Assembly: GCA_023389035.1 (NCBI GenBank)
Contig: JAEWFC010000039.1
Span: 1-18,629 of the forward strand
Direction: 5' to 3'
Origin: Acidobacteriota bacterium
GTDB taxonomy: Bacteria > Acidobacteriota > Blastocatellia > Pyrinomonadales > Pyrinomonadaceae
DNA: 18,629 nt
Shown: positions 1-8,052 of the stretch, piece by piece
Layout of the letters: each line of letters begins with the position of its first letter
How positions within the stretch are numbered: the stretch's first letter is position 1
Notes under the pieces: model-generated
What the model was told of the DNA's origin: nothing
The model's input: the letters and a program-made list of their open reading frames with translations, nothing else
Databases searched by the model: none
Made by a program: the position numbers and the translations under genes

Positions 1-116
1 ACGCACTCACGCTGGGACAAACATCGCCGAATTGGGAGCTAATGAGAGAAAAAATGCGAAAAAAGCCTATTTTTGTTCCACACTGTTCCACCTGCACGCG
101 CGCAAATTGGAACAAA
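1..116. repeat. left arm of a 116-bp perfect inverted repeat
   Basis: The reverse complement of 1-116 is identical, base for base, to 18279-18394. The inner boundary of identity falls two to three bases before the first hexamer of repeat unit 3, so it coincides with a repeat-unit boundary. The outer boundary is unknown because position 1 is the window edge, so the true repeat may be longer. The arm contains unit 3 and the start of unit 4 of the modular repeat array. Confidence 0.95.
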
Positions 117-244
117 AACGGGAGAAAAGGCCACTCCGTGTCACACCTTGTTACAGGCGCCAGATCTCCCGCTGAAACAATAATGGGCAAAAAACACCCG
201 TTTTGACTCACGGCGTCTCAGGCGCCAGCGCTCACGGTGAGACA
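1..244 (-). repeat. array of four modular GTNNCA-N17-TGNNAC-N4-TGNNAC repeat units (last one cut by the window edge)
   Basis: Read on the minus strand, four units follow one another. Unit 1 core is 205-243 (GTCTCA, TGAGAC, TGAGTC). Unit 2 is 140-178 (GTTTCA, TGTAAC, TGTGAC). Unit 3 is 75-113 (GTTCCA, TGGAAC, TGGAAC). Unit 4 begins at 18 (GTCCCA) and runs off the window. In all complete units the first and second hexamers are 17 nt apart and the second and third 4 nt apart. The period is 65 bp between units 1-2 and 2-3 and 95 bp between 3-4. The spacers are GC-rich and not conserved; each core is followed by an AT-rich stretch. The array starts about 40 bp after the stop codon of the mreB-like gene and has the same orientation as that gene, so it would be part of its 3' transcript. 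No protein-coding gene is evident here. The spacing rule and hexamers are read directly; function is unknown. Confidence 0.85.
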
Positions 245-284
245 AACATCAGTTTTTGTCAATGGCACGCAGATGCGTCTCGGT

Positions 285-1358
285 TCAAGCTTCGAAGGGG
301 ATTTCGGCGTTTTGGAGGACGGAGAGTTCGTTTCGGGAAACGCGCTCTAGGAGCTTGGGGTCGTCGAACATTTTTACTAAACCGTTGACGGTGGCGTATC
401 GGGGTTCGTCGGCGACAGTAACAGCGAGGTTGATGAATGATCGCATGTATTGATCGAGACCGTCGAGCAAAGCGCCGCCGCCGGTCAGGATAACGCCGCG
501 ATCGTAAATATCGGCCGCTACTTCGGGCCGGAGCTCCGTGAGGGTGTCATTTACAGTCGAAGCAATGCGGCGAACTATCGCTTCGACGATCGGGTACATC
601 TCACCGGTCGTTATCTCGACGGCGGACGGGCTTCCGGTCTGAACGTCGCGGCCGCGAACCTCGGTGCTCTTTGAAATATCGTCGGGCAGGAACGTAGTGA
701 TGAAATTCGTCTTGAGAAATTCGGCCGTCTCGTCACCAACCTGCAGCCCGCGATGCCGCCGCAGATGCGTCGCGATCACTTCGTTTATCTGATTACTGCC
801 GAAGCGTTCGGATGTGGAATGAACGATCGCACCTTTTGCCACGACCGCAACGTTGGTAGTCCCAGCCCCGATATCAACGATCGCAGACGCTCGTTTATCA
901 GAAGGCAGAACGCCCGCACCAAAGGCGGCGGCAAGGCCCTCTTCCATCATAAAGACCTTGCCTATGCCGGCGTCTTCCGCTGCATTTAGCAGTGCACGCT
1001 GTTCTACGTGGGTAACGTCTGAGACCATGCTCATAACGGCCTGCAGCGAGATGTTACCGCCGCCCGTCTTCGCTTTTCTGACGAAGTGGGCAAGCATTTT
1101 CTTTGTCCTCTCAAAATCGGCGACCACGCCGCCGATCAACGGGGCTTTGACGATCACATCGCGGCCCTCGCGGCCAGCCATATCGGCGGCCTCCTGGCCG
1201 AAAGCTACGATCTCTTCATTGAGCTCGTTGATAGCGACCAGCGACGGCTCGTCGAGCACGACCCCGCGATCTTTTACCGCAATGATCGTGCTGGCAGTAC
1301 CGAGATCGATCGCCATCGAATCGGTCACAAGCTTTTTGAGCGACGAGATCTTAAGCAT
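285..1358 (-). CDS. mreB: MreB-type actin homologue (rod shape-determining protein family)
   Basis: The 357-aa product has the actin/Hsp70 ATPase fold signatures of MreB: phosphate-1 loop AIDLGTAS (about residues 16-23), connect motif MEEGLAAAFGAG (138-149), phosphate-2 loop VDIGAGTTNVAVV (161-173) and adenosine motif ILTGGGALLDGL near residue 290. MreB forms membrane-bound filaments that guide lateral wall synthesis in rod cells. Length is close to the usual 335-350 aa. The copy is divergent: the usual G-E-R/T-A-E-x-I-K segment reads GDETAEFLK. Neither mreC nor mreD is next to it; the upstream neighbour is an adenylate cyclase 81 bp away on the same strand. It may therefore be a second, specialised MreB rather than the housekeeping one, which I infer from context only. 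Its own promoter-like sequence lies at 1381-1410. No Shine-Dalgarno is visible before the ATG. The stop codon lies about 40 bp before the repeat array. Confidence 0.9.
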   Translation of the reverse strand: MLKISSLKKLVTDSMAIDLGTASTIIAVKDRGVVLDEPSLVAINELNEEIVAFGQEAADMAGREGRDVIVKAPLIGGVVADFERTKKMLAHFVRKAKTGGGNISLQAVMSMVSDVTHVEQRALLNAAEDAGIGKVFMMEEGLAAAFGAGVLPSDKRASAIVDIGAGTTNVAVVAKGAIVHSTSERFGSNQINEVIATHLRRHRGLQVGDETAEFLKTNFITTFLPDDISKSTEVRGRDVQTGSPSAVEITTGEMYPIVEAIVRRIASTVNDTLTELRPEVAADIYDRGVILTGGGALLDGLDQYMRSFINLAVTVADEPRYATVNGLVKMFDDPKLLERVSRNELSVLQNAEIPFEA

Positions 1359-1380
1359 ATTTAATGGGAACTATTGATTA

Positions 1381-1410
1381 ATTATATGCCGAATGACGTG
1401 CTGCTGCCAA
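1381..1410 (-). promoter_or_regulatory. sigma70-type promoter for the mreB-like gene
   Basis: On the minus strand a -35 hexamer TTGGCA (1405-1410) is separated by 18 nt from a perfect -10 TATAAT (1381-1386). Transcription would start near 1375, giving a leader of about 17 nt before the ATG at 1358. The site lies in the 81-bp gap after the cyclase gene, so mreB could be made independently of the cyclase. Seen by motif only. Confidence 0.55.
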
Positions 1411-1439
1411 GAAAAATCGGAGGGTCGCTAAGCCCTTTA

Positions 1440-3197
1440 TCAACCCCACTTTATCTCAAATACATTGACAGGCTGCTGGCGGTTGCGAACGGTCAAAGGC
1501 TCTCGGGCGATGACGGGTATGCGGTTTCCGCTCGCGGCGACAGATGCCTCGCTCATCAGGATCTGGCCGCCGGCGGCGTTGGATTCAAGACGCGAGGCGA
1601 GATTTACGGTGTCACCGATCGCGGTGTATTCGGACCGTTTATCGGAGCCTATGTAGCCGATAGTAGCCTCGCCGGTGTGCAGGCCGATGCCCATAGAAAT
1701 CGTTCCGAGGCCCTCGGCGCGGAGTTCCTCATTCAGCGGCCCGAGTCGTTTTTGCATGGTGACCGCGGCCTTGACCGCGTTCAAAGCGTCTTCCGGCGAC
1801 GCTGTTGGCGCTCCGAAAAGTGCCATCAAACCGTCGCCGATGTACTTATCGAGTGTGCCGCCGTGCTCAAAGATTATCTCGGTCATTACGCTGAAGTACT
1901 TATTGAGCAGTGCAACGACCTTTTCGGGCTTCTCTTTTTCAGAGATGGATGTGAAGCCGCGTATGTCTGCGAAAAGCACGGTGATCGTCTGATTTACACC
2001 GCCAAGCCGGAAACCGGCGGGGTTATCGAGCAGTTGTTTAACTACATATTCGGGCATGAAGCGGCTGTAGTTCGCTCTTGCAACTTCCTCACGAGCTAGT
2101 CGCTTATGGGCCTTGACCGTCTCGACGGTCACCGCGGTCTGGGCAGCGACAGCACTAATCAGCTCAAGATGGTCTGATGTAAAGGTGGCGAACGGATCGA
2201 GACGGTCAGCGTAGAGCACCCCGTGAACATTAGATTCGGTGATCAGCGGGGCGCAGATCGTGGATCGAACACCTTGAGCTACTATCGAATCGGCTCCTGA
2301 GAATTGGGCGTCAGCCGTCGCATCCTGGGAAAGCAGGGCGACCTTATCACGCATCACTTTTTGCGTGATCGTACGGCTGATCGTAAGTTTTTCGGTGATA
2401 GCGCCGACGCGAGCATCGCGTGTGCGGACGCCGACGGGTGCGAGGCTATAATCCAGGATCTTTCCGTCGAGTGTCTCATCGGCAAGCAAGGCGACCACAC
2501 GATCGGCCGGCGTCCCGCGAAAGATAAGATCTGTGGCCTTTTCGAAGATCTCTTTGAGGTCAAAGACGGTACCGAGCGATTTGCTCATCTCGTAGAGCAG
2601 ATCGAGGATCTTAGCTTTCCGGCGAAGATCTTTTATTTCCTCAGGATCAGCGATCCCGGACTCGATGGAAAGATGCGACTGCCTGCCGATGATCTCATTT
2701 GCAGAGATCTGCAACTGTGTTTGTCCAAGCGGTTTGTCGTCGTAACTAACACCGGCAGGAGACTCCGTGATCCCTGCGTGGGAGGCCGATGTCGGCGTTG
2801 GAGCCGTAAACCCGGCAGATGCCACAACCGGCTCGGTCGCAGGCCTGAGAACCGAGTCGGCGATAGGGATCACAGGGGTGTCAGCCTCTGAATACGCGAG
2901 ATAGGTCTCACCGATCATCACGCGATCGCCCGGCTGCAGATCCTTTTCAAGCATCGGCGAGCCATTTATGAACACGTGGTTAACGCTACGCTTCAGCTGG
3001 CCGTTCTCGATATACCCATCGACGACCTTAAAGCCGGTTGCCGTGCTTTCGATCCGTGCGTGTTTGCGCGAGACACGGCGGTCATTGAGGATGATGTCAT
3101 TATCGCTCGCGCGGCCGATCGAATACTCGGAACCGGGCACGAGTGCCAGTTCCCAGGCTCTGCCGTTGGGCTCGGTTATACTTAGCTTAGCGGTCAC
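1440..3197 (-). CDS. FHA-GAF-class III adenylate cyclase
   Basis: With the start proposed here the product has 585 aa. Residues 3-102 form an FHA phosphothreonine-binding domain (SIGR at 26-29, VSRKH at 42-46, NG at 78-79). Residues 105-170 are a Pro/Ala/Thr-rich linker, a helix spans about 185-205, and a GAF domain covers about 205-365. Residues 403-585 are a class III nucleotide cyclase domain. Metal-binding Asp411 (FADIRGFT) and Asp455 (YIGDG), adenine-selecting Lys451 and Asp529, and transition-state Asn532 and Arg536 (DTVNLASR) are all present, so it should convert ATP to cyclic AMP. No membrane segment is seen; it is probably cytoplasmic and regulated by a phosphoprotein and by a GAF ligand. 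The open frame extends to an ATG at 3257, but a promoter-like sequence lies inside that extension, so I prefer the GTG at 3197. The mreB-like gene follows 81 bp downstream. Confidence 0.9.
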   Translation of the reverse strand: MTAKLSITEPNGRAWELALVPGSEYSIGRASDNDIILNDRRVSRKHARIESTATGFKVVDGYIENGQLKRSVNHVFINGSPMLEKDLQPGDRVMIGETYLAYSEADTPVIPIADSVLRPATEPVVASAGFTAPTPTSASHAGITESPAGVSYDDKPLGQTQLQISANEIIGRQSHLSIESGIADPEEIKDLRRKAKILDLLYEMSKSLGTVFDLKEIFEKATDLIFRGTPADRVVALLADETLDGKILDYSLAPVGVRTRDARVGAITEKLTISRTITQKVMRDKVALLSQDATADAQFSGADSIVAQGVRSTICAPLITESNVHGVLYADRLDPFATFTSDHLELISAVAAQTAVTVETVKAHKRLAREEVARANYSRFMPEYVVKQLLDNPAGFRLGGVNQTITVLFADIRGFTSISEKEKPEKVVALLNKYFSVMTEIIFEHGGTLDKYIGDGLMALFGAPTASPEDALNAVKAAVTMQKRLGPLNEELRAEGLGTISMGIGLHTGEATIGYIGSDKRSEYTAIGDTVNLASRLESNAAGGQILMSEASVAASGNRIPVIAREPLTVRNRQQPVNVFEIKWG

Positions 3198-3206
3198 GTG
3201 GATATG

Positions 3207-3235
3207 ATTGTAATTCGTACGCGTCCTATTGTGAA
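3207..3235 (-). promoter_or_regulatory. sigma70-type promoter for the cyclase gene
   Basis: On the minus strand, TTCACA (3230-3235, five of six match to consensus) and TACAAT (3207-3212, five of six) are separated by exactly 17 nt. The predicted start near 3200 leaves only about 3 nt before the GTG at 3197, implying a leaderless or nearly leaderless mRNA. This is the main reason for choosing 3197 over the ATG at 3257. It lies in the short divergent space shared with the cysteine desulfurase gene. Confidence 0.45.
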
Positions 3236-3249
3236 CCGTTACGCAGCAT

Positions 3250-4416
3250 ATGACCATTTATCTAGATAACAACGCGACAACGCCGCTGGCTCCCGGAGTG
3301 GCTGAGGCAACGCGAGAGTTTATGGACGAGAGCTTCGGTAATCCCGCGTCCGGCCATCATCTTGCAGACAAGCCACGACAGGCCATCGAATCCGCCCGTG
3401 CGGCGGTAGCTCAATTGGTCGGAGCTCGGTCGCCCCATGAGGTAGTTTTCACTTCGGGCGGCACGGAAAGCAATAATTGGGCGATTCGCGGAGTTCTTGA
3501 ACGATCGAAAGGCAGTGGCCATTTGATCACGTCAACGGTCGAGCACGAATCGGTTCGCCGCGTCATGGATCATGCGGAGGCTTTGGGCTATGACGTTAGC
3601 CGCATCAGTGTCGACCAGAATGGTGCCCTCGACATCGATCAATTAGGGAAGCAGCTCAGGCCGGACACACGTCTCGTCAGCATTATGTGGGCGAATAATG
3701 AGACGGGCGTAGAATTCCCTGTCGAAAAGATCGCAAACTTTGTAAAGGAGCGATCGGACGCACTCCTTCACGTCGATGCGGTCAATGCGGTTGGCAAGGT
3801 GCCGATCGATCTCAATAATTCCGTCATCGATCTCCTGTCGATGTCTGCACATAAGTTTTACGGGCCCAAGGGCATCGGAGCTCTGTATATCCGCGAGGGT
3901 GTGAATCTAATGCCGCTCTTCCTAGGTGGGTCGCAGCAAGGCTCGCGTCGAGCAGGTACCGAAGCGGTTCACCAGATCGCCGGCATGGGCAAAGCCGCCC
4001 TGTACGCTGCGAACCTGAATCAGATGGGGTCAATTCGATTCTTACGCGACACGCTCGAGCAGCGGCTGACGGAGGAAATACCCGATATTCGGATCAACGG
4101 AGTCGAAAGCGTGAGGCTGCCCAACACTTCGAACATCTCGTTTATCCGTACGAATGGCGAGATGATAGCGGCACTACTTGATCAGGAAGGGATCTGTGTT
4201 TCGACAGGCTCTGCATGCAATTCATCGTCGCATACGGCGTCACCTGTTCTAGCCGCAATGGGCGTACCTTACGCGGAAGCGATGGGATCGATTAGGTTCT
4301 CGTTGGGAAGAAACTCCACTCTCGAGGAGATCGATAAGGTAATCAAAATCCTGCCGAGGATAGTCAGTGACATTAGGCGGCTGGCCGGCAATCAGGCGGC
4401 TTTCTCGATCCCATAG
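3250..4416 (+). CDS. nifS: cysteine desulfurase, NifS/IscS family
   Basis: This 388-aa PLP enzyme of the class V aminotransferase fold takes sulfur from cysteine, leaving alanine, and holds it as a persulfide for Fe-S cluster or tRNA thiolation pathways. The PLP lysine is Lys202 in SAHKFYGPKG; the cofactor-stacking histidine is His99 in TVEHES; the phosphate-binding segment is RRAGTE (233-238); the catalytic cysteine is Cys323 in STGSAC. The N-terminal DNNATTP motif is also typical. The usual DAVQA segment reads DAVNA (176-180), a mild variant. No iscU, iscA or nifU gene is adjacent, so the acceptor cannot be told from context. The start is divergent from the cyclase with about 50 bp between. 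The last 25 bases overlap the end of the convergent sigma54 activator gene. No clear Shine-Dalgarno is present. Confidence 0.93.
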   Translation: MTIYLDNNATTPLAPGVAEATREFMDESFGNPASGHHLADKPRQAIESARAAVAQLVGARSPHEVVFTSGGTESNNWAIRGVLERSKGSGHLITSTVEHESVRRVMDHAEALGYDVSRISVDQNGALDIDQLGKQLRPDTRLVSIMWANNETGVEFPVEKIANFVKERSDALLHVDAVNAVGKVPIDLNNSVIDLLSMSAHKFYGPKGIGALYIREGVNLMPLFLGGSQQGSRRAGTEAVHQIAGMGKAALYAANLNQMGSIRFLRDTLEQRLTEEIPDIRINGVESVRLPNTSNISFIRTNGEMIAALLDQEGICVSTGSACNSSSHTASPVLAAMGVPYAEAMGSIRFSLGRNSTLEEIDKVIKILPRIVSDIRRLAGNQAAFSIP

Positions 4417-7400
4417 CGAGCGAGTTTCAGATAGAGGCCGCGACGGGTTAAGCCGAGTTCGTTAGCGACACGCGAAATGTTCCAGTTGTTGCGTGAAAGC
4501 GAGGATCTGATCATTTGCATTTCGAGCTCGGACACCGCGTCCTCAAGCGTGCCTCCGCTGCTGCTGATATTGGCGAACGGCATCACCGGCTGATCGAACG
4601 AAGTGATCACCTTCGAATTCGAGTTGTCGCCGAATGCGGTGATGGGCCTGCTCGCACGCTTTAGTTCCGGAGAGAGGTGGTCAGGCGTTACTACCTCACC
4701 ATCTTCGGCACGGGCGATGATCCGCTGCACCTCGTTGCACAATTGCCGAACATTACCGTCCCACTCGCAGACCATTAAGAGATCGATCGTCTGAGGTGTG
4801 AAAGTGATGTCGCGTTTACCAAAACGTGACGAGTAGTGGTTGATGTAGTAATTGACGATCGGCGGGATCTCAGACCTGCGTTCGCGAAGGGGCGGAACGC
4901 GGAGCCTGATGACATTTAATCGGTAATACAGATCTTCGCGAAACGTGCCGTCAGCGACCTTTTCTTCGAGAGGCATATTGGTCGCGGCGATGACCCGCAC
5001 ATCGACCTTTATCGGCCGCTTTTCGCCGATCGGCTGGACCTCGCCTTCCTGCAAAAAGCGAAGCAATTTTGGCTGAACGTCGAGCGGCAGATCTCCGACC
5101 TCGTCCAAAAAGAGCGTGCCGCCATCAGCCGAGCGTATCATTCCCGGCGAATCATTTACGGCACCGGTAAATGCGCCCTTGCGATAACCGAACAGATGAC
5201 CTTCAGCGAGTTCTTTTGGTACGGCAGTGCAATTAAACGGGATGAAGATCTTATCCTTGCGATTAGAGATGGCGTGGATGGCCCGTGAGACCAGCTCCTT
5301 ACCAGTCCCCGATTCACCGGTCACCAAGACGGTCACGTCGGACGAACGGATCTTGTAGACCTCCTCGACCAACGAGGTCATCGCCGGCGAGGAATGGATG
5401 AAGCCGGGCAGAAGGCTGCTCGATGCGTACATGCTCGCATCTTGTTCAACCGGTTTCGAGCGTGTGTTTTCGCGAAGGGAGATCACATCCATCCCAAGCT
5501 CAACAACCCTGATCAGTGGTTGCAGCGGGCTGCCGTCGTTGAGATGGGCACCGGTGGCGGGACTGACGACGAGGGTGGCACCACGGGCATTCGCAGGTTT
5601 GAGCGGCATGACCGACAGATTCCGCTTCTTGGCGAATGCTCGACTGTCGCCGCTATCGAGTGAAGCCTGCAGTTTGTTCAAGATCTCAGAACTTTCTGTC
5701 GTCGAATAGCCGTGGGTGATGAAGGGCGTAAGCCGGCTTTCATCATTCATTTCCGCGATTATGAGCCGTTTAGCCTGACTCTCCTGTTGGAGAACGGCGA
5801 TGAGCTCTCGAAAAAGAAGCTCCCGCGAAGCGGTCGCTTCGGCAAGACGGACCATCTGCAGCTGCGACACGACCGCACTTGAGGCAGCCGAACGTTCAAC
5901 AATTGATGCCGCAGGAACAGATCTCCTCTTTTGAATCGCGTCGTTTGCCTCGTCCGCGAGGTCGTCCCTGCCAAGCCGCGTAAATATGTCGTAAGCGACA
6001 CCGAGATGCTTCAGCGCTCGGGCGTTTCGCATCTCAGGCAGATTCGTTCCGATCAATAAGTTAGCAATGCCTGAATTGAAGATATCTTCGGCGGTCTCAA
6101 AAATGGTCAGGCAGCGGTTGAAGTGATGGACGGCAAGGTCGCGGTCGCCGGACGCGAGTGCGAACAGGCCGCGAATACGCTGAATACTGCCGGTGACAAA
6201 GAAATCTGCGGCGGGATCGTTTTCTTCGACCACCTCTAATGCGTTCTCACCGCCCGAAATATTTCCCAATTCCAGGTAGCTTTCAGCAAGAACGAGCCCT
6301 GCCATGTTTGCGTAATGCTTGTCGCCGATCCGCGTGCTCAGCTCGATCGTCTCCCGTGCGGTCGCAACTGCCCCGCGTGCGTCGCCTTCGGCAAGCTTGC
6401 ACCTGGCGAGATTCCTTAGCGCTTGGGCTTCGTACCATTCGCGCTTACGCTCGCGAGCCATTGTGGCGGCAGAAACGAATAGCTCGTGGGCTTCGGCGAG
6501 TTCGCCCCGGAGGATCTTCAATTCACCGAGACTGTCGAGAATACCCGCGACGTGTACATGATTCGACTGCCGAGCCAATTCGAGGGCCTTCCGGATCATT
6601 TCCTCGGCACGATTCCAATCACCGATGTGAAGGCGGTGAATGCCGAGGTTGTTATAGGCGATGACAGAATTTAAGACGTGCTCGGTTTGATTGAAGAACT
6701 CGATCGACCTTTCCAAACACTCGATCCCTTCCTGCGGCCGCCGAAGGAAGACGTAAGCTCCGGACATGTCCGTATATAGCTTTCCAAGCATGAAGGGTGC
6801 CGATCGGTCGCCGATGATCTGCACTCCTAGATCAAAATACTCGAGCGATTTTTCGCTGTTGCCCTCCTGGTGATAGCTCAATGCGATCTCGCGGTACGCC
6901 TCGGCCATACCGAGCCAATCGCCGCGGTCACGCATGAAATTGAGAGCACGCTCTGCGTGGTCCCGCGAAATAGGGCACTCATTGAGTTTTCGATAAACGC
7001 GTGCAAGGCCTGTCTCGATACCGCCGATGAGATGATCAAAATCTTGCTGTTTTGCCCGTTCGTAGGTGTCCTTCAGTAGAGTTACTGCTTTCGGATGATC
7101 CCCGACATTGTTATAAGAGATCGCGAGCTGTGTGATGAGCCGGATCTGAGTCTCGGGCGAAAGTCTGGAGAGAACAGCTTCGTCTTCGTAGTGCCTTACC
7201 GTCTCGAGCGATTCTTTATACCGGCCGACCGTCTCAAGCGTAAATGCGAGCAGTCGCTTAAGATTCGCAAGATCGTCATCGTTATGGAGATAATTTTCGA
7301 TGGCGTCACGCAGGATGCGCTCAGCTTCACTCGATCTGCCCTCGCGCAGCTTTTGCCCAGTGCCGCTGAAAATCGCGTCAAGCACGTCCGGTGCCGCGGG

Positions 7401-7493
7401 ACCGAGGTCGCGCGGATGGGCGTCGCTCGCAGACCGAAACCTGCGGCCGCGGACTTCGGCTACCTGCCGTGGTTGAACAGTTCTACCTTTCAT
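4392..7493 (-). CDS. TPR-containing sigma54 enhancer-binding protein (AAA+, Fis-type HTH)
   Basis: The 1033-aa product is a large bacterial enhancer-binding protein. Residues about 40-525 are helical TPR-like repeats (for example GDHPKAVTLLKD, GNSEKSLEYF, GDWNRAEEMI). Residues about 545-675 resemble a degenerate GAF domain. Residues about 695-940 are the sigma54-interacting AAA+ domain: Walker A GESGTGKE (726-733), the sigma54-contacting GAFTGA loop (773-778), Walker B LFLDE (794-798) and arginine-finger region FREDLYYR (851-858). A Fis-type helix-turn-helix is at about 982-1030. All motifs needed to open sigma54 promoters are intact. The N-terminus is not a phosphoreceiver domain; the long TPR array suggests control by a protein or peptide partner (inference). 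The gene stands alone, converges with and overlaps nifS at its 3' end, and diverges from clpS. Confidence 0.93.
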   Translation of the reverse strand: MKGRTVQPRQVAEVRGRRFRSASDAHPRDLGPAAPDVLDAIFSGTGQKLREGRSSEAERILRDAIENYLHNDDDLANLKRLLAFTLETVGRYKESLETVRHYEDEAVLSRLSPETQIRLITQLAISYNNVGDHPKAVTLLKDTYERAKQQDFDHLIGGIETGLARVYRKLNECPISRDHAERALNFMRDRGDWLGMAEAYREIALSYHQEGNSEKSLEYFDLGVQIIGDRSAPFMLGKLYTDMSGAYVFLRRPQEGIECLERSIEFFNQTEHVLNSVIAYNNLGIHRLHIGDWNRAEEMIRKALELARQSNHVHVAGILDSLGELKILRGELAEAHELFVSAATMARERKREWYEAQALRNLARCKLAEGDARGAVATARETIELSTRIGDKHYANMAGLVLAESYLELGNISGGENALEVVEENDPAADFFVTGSIQRIRGLFALASGDRDLAVHHFNRCLTIFETAEDIFNSGIANLLIGTNLPEMRNARALKHLGVAYDIFTRLGRDDLADEANDAIQKRRSVPAASIVERSAASSAVVSQLQMVRLAEATASRELLFRELIAVLQQESQAKRLIIAEMNDESRLTPFITHGYSTTESSEILNKLQASLDSGDSRAFAKKRNLSVMPLKPANARGATLVVSPATGAHLNDGSPLQPLIRVVELGMDVISLRENTRSKPVEQDASMYASSSLLPGFIHSSPAMTSLVEEVYKIRSSDVTVLVTGESGTGKELVSRAIHAISNRKDKIFIPFNCTAVPKELAEGHLFGYRKGAFTGAVNDSPGMIRSADGGTLFLDEVGDLPLDVQPKLLRFLQEGEVQPIGEKRPIKVDVRVIAATNMPLEEKVADGTFREDLYYRLNVIRLRVPPLRERRSEIPPIVNYYINHYSSRFGKRDITFTPQTIDLLMVCEWDGNVRQLCNEVQRIIARAEDGEVVTPDHLSPELKRASRPITAFGDNSNSKVITSFDQPVMPFANISSSGGTLEDAVSELEMQMIRSSLSRNNWNISRVANELGLTRRGLYLKLARYGIEKAA

Positions 7494-7531
7494 TGGTCGA
7501 GCAAGTTCAGAAAGCGCGAATTGCAGCTGAT

Positions 7532-7549
7532 TTTCAGATCAAGCTGAAA
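7532..7549. promoter_or_regulatory. inverted repeat upstream of the sigma54-activator gene
   Basis: TTTCAG (7532-7537) and CTGAAA (7544-7549) form a perfect 6-bp inverted repeat around a 6-nt centre, about 40-55 bp upstream of the activator start codon. It could be an operator or a hairpin in the leader. In the rest of the 202-bp divergent gap (7494-7695) I see no convincing promoter pair for either gene; one weak candidate for clpS is a TATATA at 7684-7689 without a clear -35. Confidence 0.25.
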
Positions 7550-7695
7550 TCGATCGCAAAGGGCTAAATTGAATACTTAGTAAACAGCGCGAATCAAAGT
7601 TATCAGAAAAGGCTGTGGTACGTCCAACGTTTTTTGCGTTACGCTAGGGCTCATCAGCCACCGAAAGTTATGCTAATCTGCGTTATATAAGCATT

Positions 7696-8007
7696 ATGCC
7701 GAACGTAAACGATCCCGATATAGAACTTGCGACTGAGACGAAGACCCGGCTCGAAAAGCCAAAACTCTTCAAAGTACTGCTCCATAACGACGATTTCACA
7801 ACGATGGAGTTTGTTGTTTTCATCCTTTCCCATGTCTTCAAGCGGAGTGACGCTGAGGCCGTCTCCATAATGCTGAAAGTCCACAACGAGGGTGTCGGGG
7901 TCGCTGGGCTTTATCCCTACGACGTTGCCTATATGAAACAGCAGAAGGCGACGAATCTGGCGCGATCAAGGGAATACCCGCTGCTGGTCACACTTGAGGA
8001 AGACTAG
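7696..8007 (+). CDS. clpS: ATP-dependent Clp protease adaptor ClpS
   Basis: This 103-aa product matches the ClpS family in length and motifs. ClpS binds proteins carrying N-degron residues (Leu, Phe, Tyr, Trp) and hands them to the ClpA or ClpC unfoldase for degradation by ClpP. The substrate pocket residues are visible: Asn31-Asp32 in LLHNDDFTTMEF and His63 in MLKVHNEG; the C-terminal YPLLVTLEED is typical. The N-terminal 20 residues form the expected flexible, charged tail needed for handover. The usual partner clpA is not in the window. There is no Shine-Dalgarno, and a TATATA at 7684-7689 would place transcription close to the ATG, so a leaderless mRNA is possible. The gene is divergent from the sigma54 activator and lies 224 bp upstream of ileS. 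Confidence 0.95.
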   Translation: MPNVNDPDIELATETKTRLEKPKLFKVLLHNDDFTTMEFVVFILSHVFKRSDAEAVSIMLKVHNEGVGVAGLYPYDVAYMKQQKATNLARSREYPLLVTLEED

Positions 8008-8052
8008 TGTTAGAATTGTATTAATGAGAACGGCTTCTTCGATTAAAAGAGT

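Noticed and set aside
1..244. CRISPR array
   Set aside because: The conserved parts are split hexamers with irregular 65- and 95-bp periods, not identical repeats with unique spacers, and no cas gene is nearby.
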